The translations under genes were made by a program, and so were the position numbers. From positions 1 to 6,264 of the forward strand of contig JAMPYE010000273.1 of assembly GCA_023700825.1 (NCBI GenBank): a stretch of DNA of 6,264 nucleotides. Reading direction: 5' to 3'. The stretch's first letter is position 1. The number at the start of each line of letters is the position of its first letter. This DNA comes from Thermoanaerobaculia bacterium (GTDB taxonomy: Bacteria; Acidobacteriota; Thermoanaerobaculia; Gp7-AA8). Shown here piece after piece: positions 1 through 6,264 of the stretch. The notes beneath the pieces are model-generated. The model was not told the DNA's origin. It saw only the letters and a list, made by a program, of their open reading frames with translations, and searched no databases.

Positions 1-947
<947 letters not shown>

Positions 948-948
<1 letters not shown>

Positions 949-953
949 GGAGG
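948..953 (+). promoter_or_regulatory. Strong Shine-Dalgarno for the gamma-subunit gene
   Basis: AGGAGG overlaps the last base of the beta-subunit stop codon and lies 5 nt before the ATG at 959. It is the only good ribosome binding site near this gene and is the main argument for the 959 start. The later in-frame candidates (ATG 1061, GTG 1103, ATG 1130) have no comparable site. Confidence 0.75.
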
Positions 954-958
954 ATGCG

Positions 959-1969
959 ATGGAGCGTTCCATGAAATCAGGAAACGAAGTCTCGCGCGCC
1001 GCTTGTGTGGCGCAGGCACTCCTGCCTGCGCGCCGCCGAAGTCGGCCGGTTTTCGTTGAAATGAACGAGTCATGCGGCGTTTCGCGCCGCGCGCGGACGA
1101 GAGTGTCTGCGCCACATCTCGCGGTGACGATGTGCGCGATCTTCATCGCCCTCTTCGCCGTTTCCTGCAAGAAGGCGCCGAAGGCGACGCCCGACGTTGT
1201 CGTCGTCGAACGGTCCGCGGTGACGCTCGACCCTAACGACCGCGCCTGGAAGGGCCTCCCCGAGCACATCGCGCCACTGCTGCTGCAGGACATGGTCGAC
1301 CCGCGCCTGATGACGCCTTCGACGAGCGTCGTTCACGTCCAGGCGATGACCGACGGCAAGGACGTCGCCTTCCGGCTCAGCTGGGACGACGCGACGATGA
1401 ACGACCTGCCGGGGCCGGCGAAGTTCACGGACGCCTGCGCGGTTCAGTTCCCGCAGAAAGCCGGGCCCGACCTGCCTGCGCCGCAGATGGGCGAGATGGG
1501 ACGGCAGGTCGAGATTGCCTTCTGGCGCGCCAGCTGGCAGGCAGTCGTCGACGGTCGCGGCGACACGATCAAGGACATCCATCCAAACGCCGCGGTCGAC
1601 CACTATCCGTTCGAGGCGCAGTCGCTGCCGCCCGGCTCTCCCGAGCAGAAGGACATGGCGCTGCGCTATTCGCCTGCGCGCGCCGCCGGCAACACGATGT
1701 CGGGCCCGCGTGAGCGCCCGGTCGAGTGCCTCATCGCGGGCGGTCCCGGAACCCTTACTCCGGATCCGACGCTCAAGGGGAACGGGAAAGGCAAGTACGA
1801 GAAGGGCAAGTGGGCGGTCGTGATCTCGCGGCCTCTCCCCGAAGTGCTGCGCGCCACGCCGCGCTCGCAGGCCGCCTTCGCGGTGTGGGAGGGGAGCCAC
1901 CAGGAGGTCGGCGCCAGGAAGATGCGAACCGGCTGGGTGCCGGTCGTCAGGGAGCAGAAAAAATCATGA
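959..1969 (+). CDS. Heme-b gamma subunit of an ethylbenzene-dehydrogenase-type complex, putative lipoprotein
   Basis: This is the periplasmic cytochrome-b-type subunit expected to pass electrons between the beta subunit and the respiratory chain. It has 336 residues from ATG 959. The family signature is visible: D158-ACAVQFP (usually D-A-V-A-V-Q-F-P), then Met177/Met180 in PQMGEMG, FWRASW at 188-193, W285-AVVISRPL, and the C-terminal block AFAVWEG at 306-312 with Lys321 before GW. Family members bind one heme b through Met and Lys; Met177 or Met180 and Lys321 are my candidates. Residues 58-69 are hydrophobic and end in a lipobox, FAVS-C70, followed by KK, so a lipid-anchored mature protein from Cys70 is predicted. 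The 69 residues before it are too long for a signal peptide, and codons 18-25 are a DNA palindrome. The true start may be ATG 1061 or GTG 1103. The ATGA at 1966-1969 couples it to the chaperone gene. Function confidence is high; the start is uncertain. Confidence 0.85.
   Translation: MERSMKSGNEVSRAACVAQALLPARRRSRPVFVEMNESCGVSRRARTRVSAPHLAVTMCAIFIALFAVSCKKAPKATPDVVVVERSAVTLDPNDRAWKGLPEHIAPLLLQDMVDPRLMTPSTSVVHVQAMTDGKDVAFRLSWDDATMNDLPGPAKFTDACAVQFPQKAGPDLPAPQMGEMGRQVEIAFWRASWQAVVDGRGDTIKDIHPNAAVDHYPFEAQSLPPGSPEQKDMALRYSPARAAGNTMSGPRERPVECLIAGGPGTLTPDPTLKGNGKGKYEKGKWAVVISRPLPEVLRATPRSQAAFAVWEGSHQEVGARKMRTGWVPVVREQKKS
1010..1031 (+). repeat. Perfect palindrome inside the gamma-subunit 5' region (REP-like)
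   Basis: The arms GCGCAGGCA (1010-1018) and TGCCTGCGC (1023-1031) are perfect 9-bp inverted repeats around a CTCC loop. A smaller inverted repeat, GCCGA-AG-TCGGC, follows at about 1034-1045. The segment sits between the Shine-Dalgarno/ATG at 959 and the hydrophobic signal segment at 1130-1168. It encodes Ala/Arg-rich residues (about 14-30) that have no counterpart in the expected family architecture. Short GC-rich palindromes of this look occur dispersed in many bacterial genomes. Copy number in this genome is unknown. Confidence 0.6.
1074..1090 (+). repeat. Second hairpin in the gamma-subunit 5' region
   Basis: GCGGCG (1074-1079) pairs with CGCCGC (1085-1090) around a TTTCG loop. It lies just upstream of the alternative GTG start at 1103. 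It could be part of the same inserted element, or an RNA structure affecting translation of this gene. A 6-bp stem in GC-rich DNA can also arise by chance. Confidence 0.35.
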
Positions 1970-2607
1970 ACGAGGCAGCGATCCCTGCGGATGTCAGGCA
2001 GCTCATCGAAGAATCGGTCGCGTGGCGGATGTGCAGCCTCGCGTTCGAGCGGCCGCGCAACGGATGGCGCGACCACGTGGCCTCGATCGCCAGCGACTCG
2101 GGCGACGAGGTCGTTCGAAGTGTCGCGGAGCTCGCGAAGGAACAGTCGAGCGAGGAGCTCTTCTTGAACCTCTTCGGCCCCGGAGGCGCGATCTCGCCGC
2201 GCGAAGTCGCGTACCGCGGGCTCGCCGATCCCGGGCATCTGCTCGCCGAGCTCGAGACGATTTACGGCGCGTTCGCGTACGAGCCGAGATCGGAGGAGTG
2301 CCCCGACCACATCTCCGTCGAGGCCGGCTTCGTCGGGTACCTGCGGATGAAGCAGGCGTTTGCGCGGATCGTCGGTGACGAGGAGGCGGAGACGATCGCG
2401 GCCGAGGCCGCCGAGCTCTTCCTGCGGGAACATCTCGCGCCCGTCGCGCACGGTCTCTGCAAGCGCCTCGAAGACGACGATTCGTTCTACATCGGGCGAG
2501 CGGCGATGCTGATGCGCGCCCGTCTCGGCGACATCGAGGTGCCCGCGATCGTGGAGCCATCGGACGACGAGGAGGAGATGAGCTGCGGCGGTGGCTGCCC
2601 GCTCTGA
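1966..2607 (+). CDS. TorD/DmsD-family assembly chaperone for the molybdoenzyme
   Basis: This is a cytoplasmic all-helical chaperone. It is expected to bind the twin-arginine leader of the catalytic subunit and hold it until the molybdenum cofactor is inserted, before export. The protein has 213 residues from the ATG at 1966, which overlaps the gamma-subunit stop (ATGA). A GGAG at 1951-1954 lies 11 nt upstream, so translational coupling is likely. The family hallmark is PDHISVE at 113-119 followed by GFVGYLRMKQ (121-130), matching the D-H-x3-E helix of TorD-type proteins. LFGPGG at 69-74 sits where family members have a loop before the second half. The length is normal for the family (about 180-230). 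An oddity is the C-terminus: an acidic stretch (about 199-206) ending in M-SCGGGC-PL, with two cysteines that could bind a metal or form a disulfide. The beta-gamma-chaperone order resembles ebdABCD more than ddhABDC or serABDC. Confidence 0.87.
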   Translation: MNEAAIPADVRQLIEESVAWRMCSLAFERPRNGWRDHVASIASDSGDEVVRSVAELAKEQSSEELFLNLFGPGGAISPREVAYRGLADPGHLLAELETIYGAFAYEPRSEECPDHISVEAGFVGYLRMKQAFARIVGDEEAETIAAEAAELFLREHLAPVAHGLCKRLEDDDSFYIGRAAMLMRARLGDIEVPAIVEPSDDEEEMSCGGGCPL

Positions 2608-2643
2608 GCCGATGCGCTGGTGTCCGCGGCGGCGAGCATCGGC
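2608..2643 (+). terminator. Inverted repeat directly after the chaperone stop codon
   Basis: GCCGATGC (2608-2615) is repeated inverted as GCATCGGC (2636-2643), with a 20-nt GC-rich middle. It starts on the base after the stop codon at 2605-2607, so it may end or stabilise the operon transcript. No T-run follows, so it is not a classic intrinsic terminator. Confidence 0.35.
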
Positions 2644-2684
2644 GCTGTGCCTGAAAACCCGGGGGACGAGCTCGCGCGGTTCCG

Positions 2685-2707
2685 GCGGTCAGCCCGGACC
2701 TGACCGC
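2685..2707. terminator. Hairpin between convergent genes, possible bidirectional terminator
   Basis: GCGGTCAG (2685-2692) and CTGACCGC (2700-2707) form a perfect 8-bp stem with a 7-nt loop. It lies 10 bp beyond the end of the minus-strand gene at 2718 and 77 bp beyond the end of the plus-strand operon, where a two-way terminator would be expected. No T-run is present on either side, which lowers the confidence. Confidence 0.4.
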
Positions 2708-2717
2708 AATCGGCCGT

Positions 2718-3434
2718 TCAGTCGACCCAGCTGATCGGTTTTCTCTCGGGAACGAGCATCTTGTGCTCGGTGCCTTCGATCTTGACCGTTACGATCGCGG
2801 TCGGAACAGGCGCCCCGTCGACCTCCGAGGAGTCGACGACCTCCCAGTTCGAGAACGCGCGATAGATGTCGCGGCTCCTTCGCCACTCGTCGAAGTGATC
2901 GGACGCCCACGAGAGCTCATCGCGGTCAGCGAGAGTCTTGACGTTGCGGCACCAGATCCCGACGGCGAATTGCGCTTCCGGGCCGGAGCCGGCCGACGCC
3001 TCCTTGAGCATGTACTCCACTCTGTCGGCGGCCTGACGCTCGTACGAGGGCCCCATCGCGAACCACAGCAGGATCACGATGCCGACGGCGACGGCGGCCC
3101 AGGCTGCCGCGTACAGGCGGCGCGAGTCATCGGACGGCACCGCGGGCAGCGGCATCGAGCCCATCCTCGCGGTGGCGTAGATCGCGGGATTCACCGGCTG
3201 GCTCGGAACGCCAGGCGGACGGAAGAGGGCCACCTCGAAGCCGTCCGGTTTCGAGCGCTTCACGAGGTAGAGCGTTCCGCCGACCGGCACGATCTTCTCT
3301 CCGTCCTCGGGGGTGAACGACTTCCCGCTCGAGACGCCGTCCACGAGAACGACCTCGTTCCCTTTCGGAGTCTTCTCGATCGAGACGAGGTAGGTGCGGC
3401 CGCTGACGTCGAGAGTGAAGGATCGCTCGCCCAT
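2718..3434 (-). CDS. Uncharacterised single-pass membrane protein with two globular parts
   Basis: I do not recognise this family. The protein has 238 residues from the ATG at 3434; a GGAG (3442-3445, minus strand) lies 7 nt upstream, so the start is good. Residues 1-72 are strand-rich with a V-x-VDG motif (VVLVDG at 28-33), faintly like the beta fold of FAIM1-type domains. Residues 72-100 form a Pro-rich linker. Residues 107-127 are a clear transmembrane helix preceded by SRR, so the N-terminal part should be cytoplasmic and residues 130-238 external. The external part has an amphipathic helix region (131-190) and then strands (YRAFSNWEVVDSSE, TAIVTVKIEG), an order like NTF2/cystatin-like domains. 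There is no signal peptide. It is convergent with the chaperone gene and divergent from the kinase gene across 214 bp. Being real is well supported by the start signal, the membrane helix and the non-random protein. Both fold suggestions are weak inferences. Confidence 0.75.
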   Translation of the reverse strand: MGERSFTLDVSGRTYLVSIEKTPKGNEVVLVDGVSSGKSFTPEDGEKIVPVGGTLYLVKRSKPDGFEVALFRPPGVPSQPVNPAIYATARMGSMPLPAVPSDDSRRLYAAAWAAVAVGIVILLWFAMGPSYERQAADRVEYMLKEASAGSGPEAQFAVGIWCRNVKTLADRDELSWASDHFDEWRRSRDIYRAFSNWEVVDSSEVDGAPVPTAIVTVKIEGTEHKMLVPERKPISWVD

Positions 3435-3465
3435 GGTTCGACTCCGAGGTTCAGGTGTTGGTCGA

Positions 3466-3482
3466 GGAGCCGGCCGGGCTCC
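3466..3482. repeat. Short hairpin in the divergent intergenic region
   Basis: GGAGCC (3466-3471) and GGCTCC (3477-3482) form a 6-bp inverted repeat with a GGCCG loop. It lies about 32 bp upstream of the minus-strand gene start and would fall in its leader RNA or act as an operator half-site pair. There is no independent support. Confidence 0.25.
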
Positions 3483-3572
3483 GGATTCGTTAGGCTCGAT
3501 CAGACTATCACGGTGGGAGCCGTCGATAGGCGGACCGAAGTCACGCGACCGTTACCGCACCGCGGGCGGCCC

Positions 3573-3602
3573 GACGGGGGGCACGGCAAGGCGAACCCCG
3601 TC
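3573..3602. promoter_or_regulatory. Inverted repeat upstream of the kinase, possible operator
   Basis: GACGGGG (3573-3579) and CCCCGTC (3596-3602) are perfect 7-bp inverted repeats separated by 16 bp. They lie 47-76 bp upstream of the proposed kinase start at 3649, where an activator or repressor dimer could bind. Two direct AACCGG copies (3606-3611 and 3619-3624) follow. In DNA this GC-rich, such repeats are expected at some rate by chance. Confidence 0.25.
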
Positions 3603-3636
3603 CGCAACCGGAATCGCGAACCGGCCGGCACTGCGC

Positions 3637-3642
3637 TACCAT
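3637..3642 (+). promoter_or_regulatory. -10-like hexamer six bases before the kinase GTG (leaderless layout)
   Basis: TACCAT fits the TAnnnT core of a -10 box. The GTG at 3649 begins after a 6-nt spacer, so transcription would start on or next to the start codon. No Shine-Dalgarno is visible upstream of the GTG, which agrees with leaderless translation. No convincing -35 box is seen (the expected place, about 3614-3619, reads TCGCGA). Confidence 0.45.
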
Positions 3643-3648
3643 GCGCGC

Positions 3649-6009
3649 GTGCCCCCGATCGAACACGATTCCGACGGTGCAACCGTCTCGCGAGAGTCGT
3701 CGCCCGCGTCACCCGCCGAGCGATTCTCCGCCGGGCAGATCGTCGCTGGCCGCTATCGAATCGTGGCGCCTCTCGGAAAGGGGGGTATGGGTGAGGTCTA
3801 TCGCGCGGACGATCTCCGCCTCGCGCAGACCGTCGCGCTGAAGTTCCTCCCCACGAGCCTCGCGTCGAACGCTCAGGCGGTCGAACGCCTCGTCTCCGAG
3901 GTGCGTATCGGCCGTCAGGTGTCGCACCCGAACGTCTGCCGCCTCTACGATCTCGTCGATTCCGAGGGCCATCATTTCGTGTCGATGGAGTTCATCGACG
4001 GCGAGGATCTCGGCTCGCTGCTGCGACGCATCGGACGCGTCTCGTCCGACAAGGCGCTCGCTTTCGCACGCCAGATCTGCGCGGGGCTGGCGGCCGCGCA
4101 CGACCTCGGCGTCGTCCACCGCGATCTCAAGCCCGCCAACGTGATGGTCGACGGCCGCGGTGTTGCGCGAATCACCGACTTCGGGCTCGCGATCGAAGGC
4201 TCCGGCGGCGGCTTCGCCGGAACCCCTGGATACATGGCTCCCGAGCAGCTGGAGAGCAGGCCGGCGACGCAGGCGAGCGACATCTACGCATTAGGCCTGG
4301 TTCTCTGGGAGATCGTCACCGGGCGGCGGCTCTTCGACGGAGTGACCCTCGACGAGCTTCGCCGGCAGCACGCGGCCCCCAAGGGGCGTCCGTCGTTCTT
4401 CGCGAGCGACCTCGACCCGCTGGTCGAGATGCTGATTCTCGAGTGCCTTTCCGAAGCGCCCGCCGAACGTCCGCGGTCGGCGCGCCAGCTCCTCGACTCG
4501 CTCCCTGGCGGCGTGAGCGCGCAGTTGTCACCGTCGACGGCGTCGGCGCGAACACCGAAGCGCAGCTCGAGCGACCGCGATAAGGCGACCGCCTCGATCG
4601 CGGTCCTCCCGTTCGAAGATCTGAGCGGCGGCAACGACGACTCCTTCGCCGTCGGCCTCGCCGAGGAGATCATCGGCGATCTCGGCAGGATCAAGTCGCT
4701 GCGCGTGATCGCGCGTGGCTCGGTCATGCGCTTCAAGGGGGCTCAGTCGTGCCGTCCCGTCGCGCTCGAGCTCGGCGTCGCGTACGTGCTCACGGGAAGC
4801 GTCCGCAAGGCGGGCAACCAGCTTCGCGTCACCGCGAACCTCGTCGAAGGAAGCTCCGAGTCGCTCGTGTGGTCGGAGAAGTTCAAGGGGACGCTCGACG
4901 ACATTTTCGACATCCAGGAACAGATCGCGAAGACGATCGCGGAGCAACTCGCGATCGAGCTCAGCGCCGGGGAAGCAGCGGGGCTCGCCGAGCGTCCGAT
5001 CGACGACCCGATCGTGTACGAGCTCTATCTTCGCGCGCGCGACCGGATCTGGAGCTTCAGCGAGCAGGGGCTCGACCGCGCGGTTTTCGAGCTCGAGAGC
5101 GGGCTCGAGCGGGCGCCCGACAACGTCCTGCTTCTCGCCGCGCTCGGGACTGCCTGGTGGCAGTACTTCAACGCGGGGATACGCCCGGTCGAGGAGAACC
5201 TGCAGAAGGCGGAGGCGCTCGCGGAGCGGATTTTCGAGCTCGATCCCGACTCACACCATGGCCATCGCGTCCTCGGGTTCGTCGCCGGCGCGCGCGGCAA
5301 GGTCGAGGGAGCGCTCAAGCATCTGGCCAAGGTCGTCGATCGCCATCCGACCGACACCGAGGCGCGCGTGTGGCTCGCGAGCATGTACCTGCTCAGCGGG
5401 CTGAACGATCTCGCCAGGCCGCATGTGAAGCGGCTTGCCGAGATCGATCCGCTCGGAGCACTGAGTCAGTGGCCTCCGATCTTCGAGAGCTGGTTCATCG
5501 GCGAGTTCGAGTCGGCGACGCAATTGATCCGGAAGGCCGCGGAAATCAGGGGTGAGGAGCTGGTCCTGAGCACGCAGCTATGGGTCATGTGCACGCTCGC
5601 GCGCCGCCACGAGGAAGCAGCGCTCGTGGCGACACTTCTCGACCGGTCCGACGAGAGCGCCTTCTTCCTCGATCTCTACCGCTTTCTCAGAAGCTCTCTC
5701 GAGGGACGACGCGACGACGCGCTCGCGGTCGTGCCGCGGCTCGAGGAGGGGGCGCGTCACGATCTCCAGTACTCGATGCAGATGGCCGAAGGCTACGCGA
5801 TGCTCGGTGAGAACGACACTGCGATCGAGTGGCTCGAGAACGCCGTCGACCGTGGGTTCCTTGCCGGCGAGTTTCTCGAGCGGCACGATTGGTTTTTCGA
5901 CGCTCTCCGGGGAGATGTGCGGTTCACGGAGCTGCTCGATCGGATGACGCGCGAACGCGATGCGCTCCGGGCGAGCCTGACGGCAGGGGAAGGCAAACCT
6001 GAGCGATAG
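3649..6009 (+). CDS. Eukaryote-like Ser/Thr protein kinase fused to TolB-like and TPR-like regions
   Basis: This is a cytoplasmic signalling kinase of 786 residues from GTG 3649. The frame is open further upstream, to within the minus-strand gene, but that extension is low-complexity and has no start signal. The kinase domain covers about 36-285: Gly loop G43KGGMG48, VALK with Lys65, helix-C Glu84, HRDLKPAN 157-164 (Asp159 catalytic), DFG 177-179, GTPGYMAPE 191-199, Asp211 and Arg274. All catalytic residues are present, so it should be active. The stretch between DFG and APE has only 17 residues, with Ser185 and Thr192 as the only hydroxyl sites apart from Tyr195. A Ser/Thr-rich linker (290-312) leads to a TolB-like N-terminal domain, IAVLPFEDLSGG at 317-328 through about 438, as in adenylate cyclase-TolB-TPR proteins. 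From about 455 to 766 the chain is helical with TPR-like units (for example LDPDS at 531-535). It ends with LRGDVRF plus a helix. No transmembrane segment is seen, unlike PknB-type kinases. Confidence 0.92.
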   Translation: MPPIEHDSDGATVSRESSPASPAERFSAGQIVAGRYRIVAPLGKGGMGEVYRADDLRLAQTVALKFLPTSLASNAQAVERLVSEVRIGRQVSHPNVCRLYDLVDSEGHHFVSMEFIDGEDLGSLLRRIGRVSSDKALAFARQICAGLAAAHDLGVVHRDLKPANVMVDGRGVARITDFGLAIEGSGGGFAGTPGYMAPEQLESRPATQASDIYALGLVLWEIVTGRRLFDGVTLDELRRQHAAPKGRPSFFASDLDPLVEMLILECLSEAPAERPRSARQLLDSLPGGVSAQLSPSTASARTPKRSSSDRDKATASIAVLPFEDLSGGNDDSFAVGLAEEIIGDLGRIKSLRVIARGSVMRFKGAQSCRPVALELGVAYVLTGSVRKAGNQLRVTANLVEGSSESLVWSEKFKGTLDDIFDIQEQIAKTIAEQLAIELSAGEAAGLAERPIDDPIVYELYLRARDRIWSFSEQGLDRAVFELESGLERAPDNVLLLAALGTAWWQYFNAGIRPVEENLQKAEALAERIFELDPDSHHGHRVLGFVAGARGKVEGALKHLAKVVDRHPTDTEARVWLASMYLLSGLNDLARPHVKRLAEIDPLGALSQWPPIFESWFIGEFESATQLIRKAAEIRGEELVLSTQLWVMCTLARRHEEAALVATLLDRSDESAFFLDLYRFLRSSLEGRRDDALAVVPRLEEGARHDLQYSMQMAEGYAMLGENDTAIEWLENAVDRGFLAGEFLERHDWFFDALRGDVRFTELLDRMTRERDALRASLTAGEGKPER

Positions 6010-6192
6010 CCATTCGCCCAGCGATCGACAGCGGCGACGACTGATCGTGCCGCCGGGCCGGTCTACGGAGGGTGTGTTTCAGCTGTGAGCCTGAGACTCC
6101 GCTTGTCCTCCGACTGGTTGTCCGAACCGGACACCGGCTCGTAACCGGGCGCCGGAACCCTCTCGCGTACAATCTCGCGCCGGAGGTCTTTC
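6010..6192 (+). other. Intergenic region with a hairpin after the kinase gene
   Basis: No gene is supported in this 183-bp gap. TGTCCG (6119-6124) and CGGACA (6128-6133) form a 6-bp stem with an AAC loop, too far from the kinase stop and without a T-run to be a convincing terminator. Two AACCGG copies (6125-6130 and 6143-6148) lie upstream of the -10-like box at 6168 and could be regulator contact points. Confidence 0.35.
6168..6173 (+). promoter_or_regulatory. -10 box for the secreted-protein gene
   Basis: TACAAT is close to the TATAAT consensus and would start RNA near 6180, just ahead of the ribosome binding site GGAGG at 6182-6186. No good -35 match is found at 16-18 bp spacing (the region reads AACCGGGC), so activator help or an extended promoter is possible. 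Confidence 0.5.
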
Positions 6193-6264
6193 ATGCTCGT
6201 CCGGTCGCTCCTTCTCTCGGTCACTCTGTCTCTGTGCGCTGCCTTTGCCTCAGCCGAGGAGCCG
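6193..6264 (+). CDS. N-terminus of a secreted protein (3' truncated by the window)
   Basis: Only the first 24 codons are in the window. The ATG at 6193 has GGAGG at 6182-6186 with a 6-nt spacer, and TACAAT further upstream. The peptide starts MLVR, continues with a hydrophobic core (SLLLSVTLSLCAAF), and has an A-S-A signal-peptidase I site at 19-21 followed by EEP. This is a typical Sec signal peptide, so the product is exported to the periplasm or beyond. The only cysteine, residue 15, is inside the hydrophobic core and is not a lipobox. The mature protein and its function are not visible. It is a separate transcription unit by its own promoter-like box. Confidence 0.75.
   Translation, partial: MLVRSLLLSVTLSLCAAFASAEEP

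Noticed and set aside
1070..1900. Long minus-strand frame opposite the gamma subunit
   Set aside because: It is Arg-rich and low in complexity, as expected from an antisense frame of a GC-rich gene, and the plus-strand gene has clear family motifs.
1726..1965. Longer reading frame upstream of the chaperone ATG
   Set aside because: It lies within the gamma-subunit C-terminus in another frame; the family-like protein begins at ATG 1966 with the ATGA overlap.
3394..3648. N-terminal extension of the kinase from an ATG at 3394
   Set aside because: It would overlap the start of the well-supported minus-strand gene, has Arg/Gly-rich sequence with no family match, and lacks a ribosome binding site.
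2763..3794. Long plus-strand frame across the membrane-protein gene and the divergent region
   Set aside because: Arg/Gly-rich translation without recognisable domains; the minus strand has a ribosome binding site, a membrane helix and a plausible protein.
4749..5555. Alternative plus-strand frames inside the kinase gene
   Set aside because: Arg/Ser-rich shadow frames of a gene with intact kinase and TolB-like domains.

Overview
The window is GC-rich, gene-dense bacterial DNA. It shows Shine-Dalgarno-led genes, one ATGA gene overlap, and a eukaryote-like Ser/Thr kinase fused to a TolB-like domain and helical repeats. That kinase architecture is especially common in Acidobacteriota and related soil or subsurface phyla, so I infer an acidobacterium-like host. 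No marker gene in the window proves this.

Left part (1-2607, + strand): the downstream half of an operon for a type II DMSO-reductase-family molybdoenzyme (the group of ethylbenzene dehydrogenase, dimethylsulfide dehydrogenase, and selenate, chlorate and perchlorate reductases). In order it holds a four-cluster iron-sulfur beta subunit cut by the left edge, a heme-b gamma subunit that looks like a lipoprotein, and a TorD-type assembly chaperone. The catalytic alpha subunit is expected just upstream, outside the window, so the substrate cannot be read here. The gamma gene carries a strong palindrome between its ribosome binding site and its signal peptide, which makes its N-terminus uncertain.

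Middle part (2608-3648): two hairpins lie between the chaperone gene and a convergent minus-strand gene (2718-3434). That gene encodes an unrecognised single-pass membrane protein with a beta-rich cytoplasmic part and a predicted external part. A 214-bp divergent region with inverted repeats separates it from the kinase gene.

Right part (3649-6264, + strand): a 786-residue kinase-TolB-repeat protein, probably starting at a GTG with a -10-like hexamer six bases upstream (a leaderless layout). A 183-bp gap with a hairpin and a -10-like TACAAT follows, then the first 24 codons of a secreted protein with a clear signal peptide.

The enzyme operon is a respiratory or anaerobic-oxidation module. 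The kinase and the divergent membrane protein look like a separate signalling neighbourhood. Nothing in the sequence shows a direct functional link between the two halves.
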